A stretch of DNA of 64,000 nt from positions 868,001-932,000 of the forward strand of contig OZ241896.1 of the NCBI GenBank assembly GCA_965203565.1. The letters are read 5' to 3'. Below the pieces are notes generated by a model. The model was not told where the DNA came from, ran no database searches, and saw nothing but the letters and a program-made list of their open reading frames with translations. The DNA comes from JAAXGX01 sp965203565 (lineage in GTDB: Bacteria; Acidobacteriota; Vicinamibacteria; Vicinamibacterales; UBA8438). Below are positions 18,530 through 27,806 of the stretch, one piece after another (positions within the stretch are counted from its first letter, which is position 1; each line of letters opens with the position of its first letter). A program made the position numbers and the translations under genes.

Positions 18530-19456
18530 ATGTCCTCTTCCCCTGCGGGCCGGACGGCCGTCGATGCCGCTACGCCGCCGGCCGGACGGCTGCGCGACTA
18601 CGTCCGGACGCTGCGCCCGCTCCAATGGGTCAAGAACCTCCTCGTGTTCGCGCCTCTCGTGGCGGCCCACGAGACCCGGCCGGAGATCTACCTGGCCGCG
18701 GCCGGCGTCTTCGCGGCCCTGTCGGCTTGCGCGTCCGGCACGTACGTCCTGAACGATCTGGTCGACCTTCCGTACGACCGCCGGCACGGCGCGAAACGGC
18801 GCCGCCCGCTGGCGGCCGGCGCCGTGGATGCCCGGCCGGTGAGCCTCATCGCCGTCGTGCTCGTGGCGGGCAGCCTCGCCGCGGCCTTCCGGCTGTCCGA
18901 GGCGGCGGGACTGTGCGTCCTGCTGTACCTCGCGGCGACCGTCGTCTACTCGCTGGCGCTGAAACGCCGGAGCTTCATCGACGTCGTAACGCTCGCCGGC
19001 CTCCTCACCATACGCGTGGTCGCCGGCGGCGCGACGGCCTCCATCGCGCTGTCGCCCTGGTTCCTCGGCTTCTGCATGTTCCTCTTTCTTGCGCTGGCGA
19101 TCGTCAAGCGGCAGCGCGAGCTGTACGCGATGGTCGAGGCCGGCCGGGACGCGGCGGCCGGGAGGGCCTACTGCAAGGAGGATCTGCCCGTGCTGGCGGC
19201 GCTCGCCGCAGCCAGCGGGTTCGCCTCGGTGGTGGTGCTCGCCCTCTACATCTCCAGCCCGGCGGTGAACGAGCTCTACGCCCGGCCGGAGTTCCTCTGG
19301 CTGATCTGCCTGCTGCTGATCTATTGGATGGGGCGCCTGATGCTGCTGGCGGGCCGCGGGACGATCGACGACGACCCGGTGGCGTTCACGGTGCGCGACC
19401 GGGCAAGCTGGCTGACGGCCGCCGGAATAGCGGCCGGGTTCACGGCCGCCCTGTGA
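18530..19456 (+). CDS. UbiA-family prenyltransferase, decaprenyl-phosphate phosphoribosyltransferase-like
   Basis: This 308-residue membrane protein has 8-9 predicted membrane segments. The prenyl-diphosphate/Mg-binding motif NDLVDLPYDRRH matches the family's NDxxDxxxD, and a second acidic motif lies in DDDPVAFTVRDR. LRPLQWVKNLLVFAPL at the N-terminus is typical of the subgroup that joins phosphoribosyl diphosphate to decaprenyl phosphate. The genes that follow resemble DprE1 and DprE2, which turn that product into polyprenyl-phospho-arabinose, so the operon context supports the call. The start is ATG 18530, directly after a GTG that is also possible. Confidence 0.82.
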   Translation: MSSSPAGRTAVDAATPPAGRLRDYVRTLRPLQWVKNLLVFAPLVAAHETRPEIYLAAAGVFAALSACASGTYVLNDLVDLPYDRRHGAKRRRPLAAGAVDARPVSLIAVVLVAGSLAAAFRLSEAAGLCVLLYLAATVVYSLALKRRSFIDVVTLAGLLTIRVVAGGATASIALSPWFLGFCMFLFLALAIVKRQRELYAMVEAGRDAAAGRAYCKEDLPVLAALAAASGFASVVVLALYISSPAVNELYARPEFLWLICLLLIYWMGRLMLLAGRGTIDDDPVAFTVRDRASWLTAAGIAAGFTAAL

Positions 19457-19475
19457 CCGGCGCGGGACCACCGGC

Positions 19476-20807
19476 ATGAAGCTGTCCGGTTGGGGGCGGT
19501 ATCCGGTGATCGACTGCCGCACGGCGCGGCTCCGGCGGGGCGAGGACCTGCCCGCCCTGCTCCGGCCCGGCGCGTCGTTGATCGCCCGGGGCAACGGGCG
19601 CTCCTACGGCGACGCCGCGCTCAACCCGGATCTCACGCTTTCGATGCTGGCCATGGACCGGATGCGGTCGTTCGACCCCGCCACCGGCCTGCTGACGTGC
19701 GAGGCGGGGACGCTGCTGGCCGACGTCCTGGACGTCTTCACGCCGCGGGGCTGGTTCCCGCCGGTCGTGCCGGGCACGAAGTTCGTCACCGTCGGCGGCA
19801 TGGCGGCGGCGGACGTGCACGGCAAGAGCCACCACCGGGACGGCTCGTTCGGCGCGCACGTGGAGTCGTTGACCCTGGCGGCGGCGGACGGCGCGGTGCG
19901 GACGTGCAGCCGCGCCGAGAACGCCGACCTGTTCCGCGCCACGGTCGGCGGCATGGGACTGACCGGCGTCATCCTGTCGGCGAGCTTCCGGCTCCGGCGG
20001 GTCGAGAGCGCGTTCGTCATGGCGGAGACCGTGGCGGCGCGCGACCTCGACGAAACGATGGCCGTGTTCGAAGCGTCCCGGGACTGGCCGTACAGCGTGG
20101 CGTGGGTCGACTGTCTGGCGCGCGGCGCGAAGCTCGGCCGGGGGCTGGTGATGCGCGGAAGGTTCATGGCGCGCCGCGACCTGCCGGCGCAGCTCGCGCG
20201 CAATCCCCTGCGCCCTGCGCCGGCGGGCGGACTGACGGCGCCGTTCGACGCGCCGGGCGCGCTGCTCAACCGGGGCTCGGTCGGCCTGTTCAACGCCCTC
20301 TGCTACCGGCGCGGGCGCGCGCGCGGCGGGCCTCGGCCGGTCCACTTCGACCCGTTCTTCTTTCCGCTCGACCGGATCGACGCCTGGAACCGCCTCTACG
20401 GGCGCAAGGGGTTCGTCCAGTACCAGTGCGTGCTGCCCAAGGACCGGAGCGCGGCCGGCATGGCCACGCTCCTGGAGCGTATCGCTTCGACCGGACAGAG
20501 TTCGTTCCTCACGACGCTGAAGCTGTTCGGGCCCGAAGGCGACGGGCTGCTGTCGTTCCCGATGGAGGGGTACACGCTGGCGCTCGACTTTCCGATGCGC
20601 CGGGGGACGCTGGCGCTGCTCGAAGCGCTCGACGGCGTCACCCACCGGCACGGCGGACGCGTCTATCTCGCCAAGGACGCCCGGTGCGCGCCGGAGCGGC
20701 TGCGGCGCGGATATCCCCGCTACGACGCCTTCGCCGCCGTGCGCGCGGAAGCGGCCGGCGCTCCTCCCCGATTCGAATCGGCGCTCTCGCGCAGGTGCCT
20801 GATGTGA
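19476..20807 (+). CDS. FAD-dependent decaprenylphosphoryl-ribose oxidase-like (DprE1-type)
   Basis: This 443-residue protein has the PCMH-type FAD-binding fold (LIARGNGRSYGDAALNP, VTVGGMAAADVHGKSHH, GSFGAHVESL, VGGMGLTGVIL). Its C-terminal VYLAKDARC matches the position of the catalytic lysine motif of mycobacterial DprE1. DprE1 oxidises the 2'-hydroxyl of decaprenyl-phospho-ribose. The gene starts 19 nt after the UbiA-like gene and overlaps the next gene at ATGTGA. An aldonolactone oxidase is an alternative, but the neighbours favour DprE1. Confidence 0.85.
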   Translation: MKLSGWGRYPVIDCRTARLRRGEDLPALLRPGASLIARGNGRSYGDAALNPDLTLSMLAMDRMRSFDPATGLLTCEAGTLLADVLDVFTPRGWFPPVVPGTKFVTVGGMAAADVHGKSHHRDGSFGAHVESLTLAAADGAVRTCSRAENADLFRATVGGMGLTGVILSASFRLRRVESAFVMAETVAARDLDETMAVFEASRDWPYSVAWVDCLARGAKLGRGLVMRGRFMARRDLPAQLARNPLRPAPAGGLTAPFDAPGALLNRGSVGLFNALCYRRGRARGGPRPVHFDPFFFPLDRIDAWNRLYGRKGFVQYQCVLPKDRSAAGMATLLERIASTGQSSFLTTLKLFGPEGDGLLSFPMEGYTLALDFPMRRGTLALLEALDGVTHRHGGRVYLAKDARCAPERLRRGYPRYDAFAAVRAEAAGAPPRFESALSRRCLM

Positions 20808-21601
20808 GCGGACGGCGGTCTCCGCCTGGACGAACCGGAAGCGGAGTCAGGAGCGAGCCGGGCGAGCCGGCGGGCGCGGCGCTCGTGATCGGGGCCACCT
20901 CGGACATCGGCCGCGCCGTCGCGCGCAAGCTGGCGGACGGCGGCTGGTCGCTCCAGCTGGCGGGGCGCGACCTGGCGCAGCTCGACAGAGAGGCGCGGAA
21001 CCTCCGCGTGCGCACCGGCGCGGACGTCGCCGCCCACCGGTGCGACGTGCTGGAGGCCGGCGGCGGCGCGGCGCTGCTCGACGAGCTGGACCCGTTGCCC
21101 GACGTCGCCGTCTGCGTCGTCGGTCTGCTCGGCGATCAGGCGGAAAGCCAGCGGGACGCCGCCGCGGCGGAGCGGGTGATGCGGACCAACTACGTCGGCC
21201 CCGCGCTGCTGCTGGGGGCGGTCGCCGACCGGTTCGAGCGGCGCGGGAGCGGCGTCCTGGTCGGCGTCAGCTCGGTGGCGGGCGAGCGCGGGCGCGCTTC
21301 GAATTACGTCTACGGCTCGGCCAAGGCGGGACTGTCGGCGCTGCTCGGCGGGCTGCGCCACCGGCTGGCGGCGTCCGGGGTCCACGTGGTCACCGTCAAG
21401 CCGGGGTTCGTCCGCACGCGCATGACCGACGGGATGGACCTGCCGGCGCGGCTGACCGCGCAGCCGGAGGAGGTCGCCGCCGCGGTCGTCGCCGCGGTCC
21501 GCCGCCGCCGGGACGTGGTGTACGTCCGCCGGATCTGGCGGCCGATCATGTTCGTCCTGCGCGCCGCGCCCGAACGGATCTTCAAGCGGATGCAGGTGTG
21601 A
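20804..21601 (+). CDS. SDR reductase, DprE2-type
   Basis: This 265-residue SDR reads from a GTG that overlaps the stop of the oxidase gene. Motifs are VIGATSDIGRAVARKL for nucleotide binding, GVSSVAGERG with the active serine and YVYGSAKAG for YxxxK. DprE2 reduces the 2'-keto intermediate made by DprE1 to polyprenyl-phospho-arabinose, so the pair performs a 2'-epimerisation. The gene overlap implies translational coupling. The first ~25 residues are Gly/Arg/Pro-rich, so a slightly later start is possible. Confidence 0.83.
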   Translation: MSGRRSPPGRTGSGVRSEPGEPAGAALVIGATSDIGRAVARKLADGGWSLQLAGRDLAQLDREARNLRVRTGADVAAHRCDVLEAGGGAALLDELDPLPDVAVCVVGLLGDQAESQRDAAAAERVMRTNYVGPALLLGAVADRFERRGSGVLVGVSSVAGERGRASNYVYGSAKAGLSALLGGLRHRLAASGVHVVTVKPGFVRTRMTDGMDLPARLTAQPEEVAAAVVAAVRRRRDVVYVRRIWRPIMFVLRAAPERIFKRMQV

Positions 21602-21638
21602 TCGTCGTCCGGAAGTCGGACGCGCGCGCCGCGCCCCG

Positions 21639-23471
21639 CTACGGCAGGGCGAACGCCAGCACGTGGTTGGTCGAGACGACGGCGACGTACTGCTTGCCGT
21701 TGACCTGGTACGTCAGGGGGCTGGCGCGGATCGGCCGGTTGTGCTCGTACTGGAACAGCGGGTCGCCGGTCCGGGCGTCGTAGGCGTACAGTGCGCCGAG
21801 GTCGGTTCCCTGCCACACCAAGTCGCCGGCGGTCGCCAGGTTGCCGCTGGCGCCGATCGCCGAGGAGGTCGGCGCAACCTGCTGCCAGACCAGCTCGCCG
21901 CTGATCGGCTCGTAGGCGCTGACCGTGAACATCGGGACCATGTCGTCGCGGATCGGGCCTTCCGCTATCACGTCGAAGTGGCCGTCGCTCTCGCCGGTCA
22001 CCAGCGTGTCGCCGACCGGGTTGACGGTGAACGCGATGCCGCCGTCCTTCCCGGTCACGTACAGCAGACCGGTGCGCGGGCTGAACGAGGGCGGCCCCCA
22101 GCTTCCGCCGCCGTGCGCCACGATGTAGAACTCCTTCACCGAGTACGGCGTGTAGATCTGCCGCGCGCGCTGCTTCGCCTCCGGATCGGTCAGGATCGGG
22201 TAGGTGGCGCAGAACGGCGTCATCGGGACGCCGCGCGCGTTGTACGGGATCGGCTGCGTCGGCCAGACCTGCTCGCCCGGCACGTCGGTGGCGGTCGGCA
22301 CCGCCGTCTCCACCATCGGGTTGATCGGCTCGCCCGTCTCCCGGTCCCACAGGTACAGCAGACAGTTCTTGCCGGCCGCCGCCACGCCCTTCACCGTCCG
22401 GCCGTCCCGCGTCGCGTCGAACAGCAGCGGCCCGGTCACGTGGTCCCAGTCCCACAGGTCGTGGTGCACCGCCTGGTAGTGCCAGACGAGCCGGCCGGTC
22501 TCCAGGTCCAGCGCGATCGTCGCGTTCGTGAACAAGTTCATCCCCGGCCGCGCCGAGCCGTCGTAGTCGGGCGACGGGTTGCCGGAGTTGACGTACAGGA
22601 GGCCCAGCTCCGGATCGATCGCCGGCGGGGTCCAGATGCCGCCGCCGACCTTCTGCCCGTCGCCCCACGTGTCCCTGGCGATCTCCCAGCCGTCGTCGCG
22701 CGGTCCCTGCGGCACGGTGTTGAACACCCACCTGATTTGGCCGGTCTCCGCGTCGGCCGCAATCACCAGCCCGCCCGGAATGTGGTTCTCCGACAGCGCC
22801 ACCCCCGCGTACAGCGCGCCGTCGTGATGGACGGGCGGGGTGGTCAGCCGGTAGCCGAGGCCGTAGGCGTTCACGCCCGGCGGATAGTCGTCCGGATACT
22901 TGAACTCCAGCGCCTCGCTGATGATCTCCAGCCGGCCGCCGGTCCCGAACGACTCGACCATCTCGCCGGTCTTTCCGTCCACGGCGTACATCGACGCGCC
23001 GCCGAAGGCGTACAGCCGCCCGTCGCCGTACGTCGGGCCGCGGCCGCGCGCCTCCAGGTCGTCCGCCAGGCGCGTGGTCCAGATCGTCTCGCCGGTGGCG
23101 GCGTTCACCGCGAACGCGGTCGAGCCGGCGTTGACGTACATCACCCCGTCGACCACCAGCGGCGTCGCCTGCGTGATGGCGTTGGCGGCGCCCGCCTCGA
23201 ACGACCACGCCAGCTCGAGCCGGTCGACGTTCGACGCGTCGATCTCGTCGAGGTCGGCGTACCGGCTGCCCCGGACGTCGAGGTTGTGCAGCGGCCAGTC
23301 GTACTGACCGCCCGCCGTGATGCGCGGGAGCGGCGAATGACGGGTGGTCCGTCCCACCTCCTCCTGGGCCGCTGCGCCGTTCGTCTCCGCCGCGGCGGCG
23401 AGAGTCAGGAGCGCCGCCGCGGCCGAAGCCGCCGCGCGTGTCTTCGTCCGGTTGCAGTCGTCTATGCGCAT
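21639..23471 (-). CDS. PQQ-dependent dehydrogenase (quinoprotein), secreted
   Basis: This 610-residue protein has a signal peptide (residues ~12-35, Ala-rich). An eight-blade quinoprotein beta-propeller follows, with tryptophan-docking type repeats such as YVNAGSTAFAVNAATGE, IWTPPAIDPELGLLYVNSG, VWHYQAVHHDLWDWD and LLYVTGKDGGIAFTVNP. It should oxidise an alcohol or sugar in the periplasm with PQQ. No C-terminal haem c motif (CxxCH) is present, so electrons must go to a separate carrier. It is downstream of, and same-strand with, the BNR-repeat gene, 80 nt away. The ATG at 23471 precedes the only plausible signal peptide. Confidence 0.9.
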   Translation of the reverse strand: MRIDDCNRTKTRAAASAAAALLTLAAAAETNGAAAQEEVGRTTRHSPLPRITAGGQYDWPLHNLDVRGSRYADLDEIDASNVDRLELAWSFEAGAANAITQATPLVVDGVMYVNAGSTAFAVNAATGETIWTTRLADDLEARGRGPTYGDGRLYAFGGASMYAVDGKTGEMVESFGTGGRLEIISEALEFKYPDDYPPGVNAYGLGYRLTTPPVHHDGALYAGVALSENHIPGGLVIAADAETGQIRWVFNTVPQGPRDDGWEIARDTWGDGQKVGGGIWTPPAIDPELGLLYVNSGNPSPDYDGSARPGMNLFTNATIALDLETGRLVWHYQAVHHDLWDWDHVTGPLLFDATRDGRTVKGVAAAGKNCLLYLWDRETGEPINPMVETAVPTATDVPGEQVWPTQPIPYNARGVPMTPFCATYPILTDPEAKQRARQIYTPYSVKEFYIVAHGGGSWGPPSFSPRTGLLYVTGKDGGIAFTVNPVGDTLVTGESDGHFDVIAEGPIRDDMVPMFTVSAYEPISGELVWQQVAPTSSAIGASGNLATAGDLVWQGTDLGALYAYDARTGDPLFQYEHNRPIRASPLTYQVNGKQYVAVVSTNHVLAFALP

Positions 23472-23551
23472 GGTCGTCCGTTCCGTGTCTGTCGGGGCGG
23501 CGATTCGATGGTCAGGTCGTCGATGTCGGAAGCTGTCGGCGGCGCAGCAGG

Positions 23552-24688
23552 TCAGAAGAGCAGCAGGAACGAATCGTCGGGCCGGACGACGGCGGCCGGG
23601 GCGCTGCCGCTCGGCACCGTCGCGCCGGCGCCGCGGCGCCGGGTCGGGCGGCCGTCCGCATCGAAGATCCGCCAGTGCAGCGCGCCGCCGGCGCGCAGGC
23701 CGGGGCCGTCGCCCCACGCCAGCAGGACGTCGCCGCGGCGGTTCGCCGCCACCGCCGGATTCTTCCGCCGAAAGCGCGCCTCCCCTTCCGGCGCGGCCGG
23801 ATCGTCCAGCCGGTCTGTCGGCGCCACGTACACCTGGCCGTCCGTCTCCCACGCCACCCGCACGGCGTCCGGCCCCCGGCTCAGCGTGGTGGTGGTCACC
23901 GGGCAGGCTCCGATCCGCCAGTCGTGGACCGGCCGGTCGTCGAACGTCCGGCCCCGGTCGCCGGACGTGAGCAGCCGCTGCCCGCGCCGCACGTTCTCGC
24001 CGGCGCTCCGGTACGAGACGTGCACCGCGCCGGCGCCGTCGGCCAGGGCGGCCATGTTGCAGCATCCGCAGGCGCCCTCGCCGTCCTTGCTGACGCGGCG
24101 GGCCGCGCCGAACGTCTCGCCGCCGTCACGCGACGCCGCCGCGTGCACCGCCCGGTGCGCGTCCTCGCGGCCCCCCGCGTGCCAGAAGACGAAGACGGCG
24201 CCGTCCTTGTCCGCGGCGACCGCCGGCGCCGCCTCGAAGCTGCCGTCGTCCTCCGTCCACAACGTCCGCTGCGGCTCGAACCCGTCCCCGTCCGGCAGGC
24301 TCCGCGCGTAGAAGATACGGGTCGGGTCGGTCTGGAACCAGACGACGTGGAGCCGGCCGTCCCGCCCCTCCGCCACCTGCCCGCCGTCGATCGGGCCGAC
24401 CCCGATCGCCGACCGGGGCCGGCTGTTGACCCGGACCGGCGCGGTCCAGTCCGGCGCGTCCGGCTCCCGCTTCACGTACAGGACGTCGCCGCCGCTCATC
24501 ACCCCTTCGAAATAGACCACGTGGACGACGCCGGCGGCGTCGACGACGGCGCGCGGCATCCGTCCGCCCTCCGGGATCCGCACCACCTCGACCGCCGCGC
24601 CGCCCAGCAGGGCGCGGGCCGACCACCCCCCGGCCACCGCCGCGGCGGCGGCGACGCTCAGCCAGGCCGCCGCGCGCTTCATCGGCAT
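23552..24688 (-). CDS. Secreted BNR/sialidase-like beta-propeller protein
   Basis: This 378-residue protein starts with a membrane or signal segment (AAAWLSVAAAAAVAGGWSARALL). Repeats of the BNR type follow: AASRDGGETF and LTSGDRGRTFDD give two S-x-D-x-G-x-T-(F/W) boxes, and VYFEGVMSGGDVLYVKR and LHVVWFQTDPTRIFYAR are related blades. A CGCCNM cluster lies near residue 205 and could bind metal. It may be a sialidase-fold protein without enzyme activity; the substrate is unknown. It is probably co-transcribed with the PQQ dehydrogenase. Confidence 0.75.
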   Translation of the reverse strand: MPMKRAAAWLSVAAAAAVAGGWSARALLGGAAVEVVRIPEGGRMPRAVVDAAGVVHVVYFEGVMSGGDVLYVKREPDAPDWTAPVRVNSRPRSAIGVGPIDGGQVAEGRDGRLHVVWFQTDPTRIFYARSLPDGDGFEPQRTLWTEDDGSFEAAPAVAADKDGAVFVFWHAGGREDAHRAVHAAASRDGGETFGAARRVSKDGEGACGCCNMAALADGAGAVHVSYRSAGENVRRGQRLLTSGDRGRTFDDRPVHDWRIGACPVTTTTLSRGPDAVRVAWETDGQVYVAPTDRLDDPAAPEGEARFRRKNPAVAANRRGDVLLAWGDGPGLRAGGALHWRIFDADGRPTRRRGAGATVPSGSAPAAVVRPDDSFLLLF

Positions 24689-24740
24689 ACGCTAACGGGA
24701 TTCGCGCGGCGGCGCAACAGAATCTCTATACTCGCCGGCG

Positions 24741-26237
24741 ATGCCCCGCGAGCCGAGCCTCGGGCAGGCGCTCGTCCCGGTCGCCCTGCTGATGGGGCTG
24801 CTCGCCCTGTCGGTCGGCCTGTTCGGCGACGAGTCGTCCTCCGGCCCGAACCAGATCGCCCTGATCCTGGGCGCGTCCGCCGCCATGCTGATCGGCCTGC
24901 GGAACGGGCATCGGTGGGCCGACCTCGACGCCCGGATCAACCAGGGCGTCGCCGCCGCGATGGGCGCCATCCTGATCCTGCTGGTCGTCGGGTCGGTGAT
25001 CGGGACGTGGATCCTCGCCGGCGTCGTGCCGACGATGATCTATTACGGCCTGCAGATTCTCGCGCCGGCCGTCTTCTATCCGGCGGCCTGCCTCATCTGC
25101 GCCGTCGCCGCGCTGGCCACCGGAAGCTCGTGGACGACGGCCGGGACGATCGGGATCGCGCTGATCGGGATCGCCGCGGCGCAGGATCTGCATCTGGGCC
25201 TCGCCGCCGGCGCCATCATCTCGGGCGCGTACTTCGGCGACAAGATGTCGCCGCTGTCGGACACGACGAACCTCGCGCCGGCCGTCGCCGGCGCCGAGCT
25301 GTTCTCCCACATCCGCCACATGGCGTGGACGACGGCGCCGAGCTTCGCCGCGGCGCTCGCGCTGTTCGGTCTCGCCGGCCTGTTCGCGCCCGCGCCGGCC
25401 GACGCCGCCGATCTCGAATCGCTGCTGCGGGCGCTCGACCGGGAGTTCGCGATCGGCCCGCACCTGCTCGTCCCGGTCGCGATCGTCCTGATCCTGGTGG
25501 CCAGGAAGACGCCGGCGTTCCCGGCGCTGCTCGTCGGCGCGCTGACCGGGGGCGTCTTCGCGGCGGCGTTCCAGCCGGCGGCGCTGGCGGCATACGTGGA
25601 CGAGAGCGGGCCGCCGGCGCTCGTCGCCGTCAAGGGAGTGTGGTCGGCCCTCTACCGCGGCTTCGAGCTCGATTCGGGCGACGCCGCGCTCGACGAGCTG
25701 CTCTCGCGCGGCGGGATGGGCGGCATGCTGCCGACCGTCTGGCTGATCCTGTCGGCGATGATGTTCGGCGCGGTCATGGAGGCGACCGGCATGCTGCGGG
25801 TCTTCGCGGTCCGCATCCTGCGGGCGGTGCGCGGGACCGGCAGCCTGATATCGGCCACCCTGGCCACGTCGGCCGGGATCAACGTCATCGCTTCCGACCA
25901 GTACATCTCGATCGTCCTGCCGGGACGGATGTTCCGGGACGCCTACGAGCGGCGGCGGCTCGACCCGAAGAACCTGTCGCGCTCGCTGGAGGACGCGGGC
26001 ACGCTGACCTCGGTGCTGGTGCCGTGGAACACGTGCGGCGCGTTCATGGCGCAGACGCTGGGGGTCTCGACCCTGACCTACGCGCCGTTCGTCTTCTTCA
26101 ACCTGCTCAACCCGTTCGTGGCGGCGGCGTACGGCTTCGCGAACGTCGCCGTCGCCCGGCTGCCGGCGGCGGGCGAGGTCAGCGCGCCGCCGGCGGCGCC
26201 GCCCCCCAGTTCTGCACGCACTCGGCCAGCGTCGTGA
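24741..26237 (+). CDS. nhaC: Na+/H+ antiporter, NhaC family
   Basis: This 498-residue inner-membrane protein has about 11-12 hydrophobic segments. Family motifs are AILILLVVGSVIGTWILAG, GSSWTTAGTIGIALIGIA, GAYFGDKMSPLSDTTNLAPA and TSAGINVIASDQYISIVLPG, in the order found in NhaC. It exchanges external H+ for internal Na+, and some members use other organic ions. Its last 59 bases overlap the end of the convergent glycosyltransferase gene. Confidence 0.92.
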   Translation: MPREPSLGQALVPVALLMGLLALSVGLFGDESSSGPNQIALILGASAAMLIGLRNGHRWADLDARINQGVAAAMGAILILLVVGSVIGTWILAGVVPTMIYYGLQILAPAVFYPAACLICAVAALATGSSWTTAGTIGIALIGIAAAQDLHLGLAAGAIISGAYFGDKMSPLSDTTNLAPAVAGAELFSHIRHMAWTTAPSFAAALALFGLAGLFAPAPADAADLESLLRALDREFAIGPHLLVPVAIVLILVARKTPAFPALLVGALTGGVFAAAFQPAALAAYVDESGPPALVAVKGVWSALYRGFELDSGDAALDELLSRGGMGGMLPTVWLILSAMMFGAVMEATGMLRVFAVRILRAVRGTGSLISATLATSAGINVIASDQYISIVLPGRMFRDAYERRRLDPKNLSRSLEDAGTLTSVLVPWNTCGAFMAQTLGVSTLTYAPFVFFNLLNPFVAAAYGFANVAVARLPAAGEVSAPPAAPPPSSARTRPAS

Positions 26238-27675
26238 GCCAGTGGCGCACCTGGGTGAAGACGAGGAACTCGTCGTGCGCCCGGCGCTGGGCGTTGCGGC
26301 CCAGCGCGATCCGGCCCGCCATGTCGCCGAGCAGGCCGCCCAGGCGGACGGCGATCTCCTCCGGGTCTTCCGGGTTCTGCACGAGCCGCCCGTCGACGCC
26401 GTCCCGGATCTGCTGGCGGATGCCGCACGCCCGGCTGCCCAGCACGGCGGTGTGCTTCCACATCGCCTCGGTCACCGTCAGACCGAACCCTTCCTGAATC
26501 GAGTTCTGGACGACGACGGACGAGCAGCGCTGCAGCGCGTTGACGATCAGCTCGTTGTTCTTGCGGACCGACATCGGCAGCGACACCACGGCGACGTCGT
26601 TCTGCAGCGCGGGGGGGAGCGCCGCGTACGCCGCCGTCAGCTCCTCCAGCACCTCCTGGGCCTCCGGGTCGTCGGCGACGGCCGCCGGCTCCGGTCCGGC
26701 CAGCACCAGCCGGACCATCTCCAGCCGCCGCTGATGCCGGCCGTCGGCGGGCGGCTGCCGGCTGGCGCGCTCCTTGAGCCGGACGAAGCCGTCGAGGAGC
26801 GGCTTGAACCCCTTCAGCCGGTCCCACCGCGATATCTGCGTCACGATCGGACGGAAGAGGAGCCCGACGCCGCCCGCCTCGTCGGCCGGCACGAACCGGC
26901 CGTCCGGCGTGAGCCGCGTCGCGACCTGCTCGTACTGGAGCGGCACCACCGGATGCTGCTCGGCGACCAGCTTCGCGTTGCAGAGGATGCCGACGAGCCG
27001 CGGGACGAGCAGGTCGCGGTTCTTGTGCCCGAGCGGGTCGATGGCGGGCCGGATCAGCCCGGCGCGGCCGGCGAGGAAGGCCGGGATGTACTCCGGCGCC
27101 GTGAACACCGCCCGGTCGTACCGGTCGGCGTACGGCATCAGGAACTTCCACGCCGCCCGCGTCTGCAGCGACGCGCGGTCCATGCCGATGTGGCAGCGGA
27201 ACACCGCGCGCACGTCCAGGTCGCGCCGCAGGATTGCGCCCGAGCCGAGCGGCTGCGGGTCGTGCATCACCAGGAGGTCGCCCGGGCGGACGCGCGGGCG
27301 GAGCGCGTCGGCGTTCTCCCGGCTCACCGCGTCGTACACCGCCCGGTCGTCCCCCGTCAGCTCCGGATTGCCGGCGCCGTGGATCAGGTTGTGCAGCCGC
27401 TTGGTCAGGGTGAAGAACTCCGGCTTGTCGCTGCCGATCACCACCCACTCCACGTTGACGCCGAGATCCCGCAGGATCGTGATCATGCGCGGGAGCATCT
27501 CCGCCACTCCGCCGCCGCGGGCGGTCGAGTTGACCATCCAGACGGTGCGCCCCTCCAGCCGGGGGACGAGCGTGCGCGCCTCCGCGCGCAGGGCGCGGAC
27601 CGGCTCCGACAGGTGCGTCGCCGCCTCGTAGTCGTCCAGGGTGATCGTTTCGTCTACGGCGACCGTTTCGATCAA
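26179..27675 (-). CDS. Trehalose synthase (TreT)-like glycosyltransferase, GT4 fold
   Basis: This 498-residue protein resembles trehalose glycosyltransferring synthase: VWMVNSTARGGGVAEMLPR near residue 48, WVVIGSDKPEFFTLTKRLHN, LLVMHDPQPL, RCHIGMD, PAIDPLGHKN and the GT-B motif VVQNSIQEGFGLTVTEAMWK. Such enzymes make trehalose from NDP-glucose and glucose. The start is a TTG at 27675 preceded by GGAGGAG. The C-terminal coding end overlaps nhaC by 59 bp in convergent orientation. Confidence 0.85.
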   Translation of the reverse strand: MIETVAVDETITLDDYEAATHLSEPVRALRAEARTLVPRLEGRTVWMVNSTARGGGVAEMLPRMITILRDLGVNVEWVVIGSDKPEFFTLTKRLHNLIHGAGNPELTGDDRAVYDAVSRENADALRPRVRPGDLLVMHDPQPLGSGAILRRDLDVRAVFRCHIGMDRASLQTRAAWKFLMPYADRYDRAVFTAPEYIPAFLAGRAGLIRPAIDPLGHKNRDLLVPRLVGILCNAKLVAEQHPVVPLQYEQVATRLTPDGRFVPADEAGGVGLLFRPIVTQISRWDRLKGFKPLLDGFVRLKERASRQPPADGRHQRRLEMVRLVLAGPEPAAVADDPEAQEVLEELTAAYAALPPALQNDVAVVSLPMSVRKNNELIVNALQRCSSVVVQNSIQEGFGLTVTEAMWKHTAVLGSRACGIRQQIRDGVDGRLVQNPEDPEEIAVRLGGLLGDMAGRIALGRNAQRRAHDEFLVFTQVRHWLTTLAECVQNWGAAPPAAR

Positions 27676-27806
27676 CGTCTCCTCCGGGCAGCGGGCTTGC
27701 GGACGGAATCGGGGCGCAGGACCGGCGGCGCGCCTGCGCGCACGGATCCCGGCGCTCCGGCGGGGCGGGCAGGCATGAGGGAATGGGAACCCGGGCCGCC
27801 GCGGAG

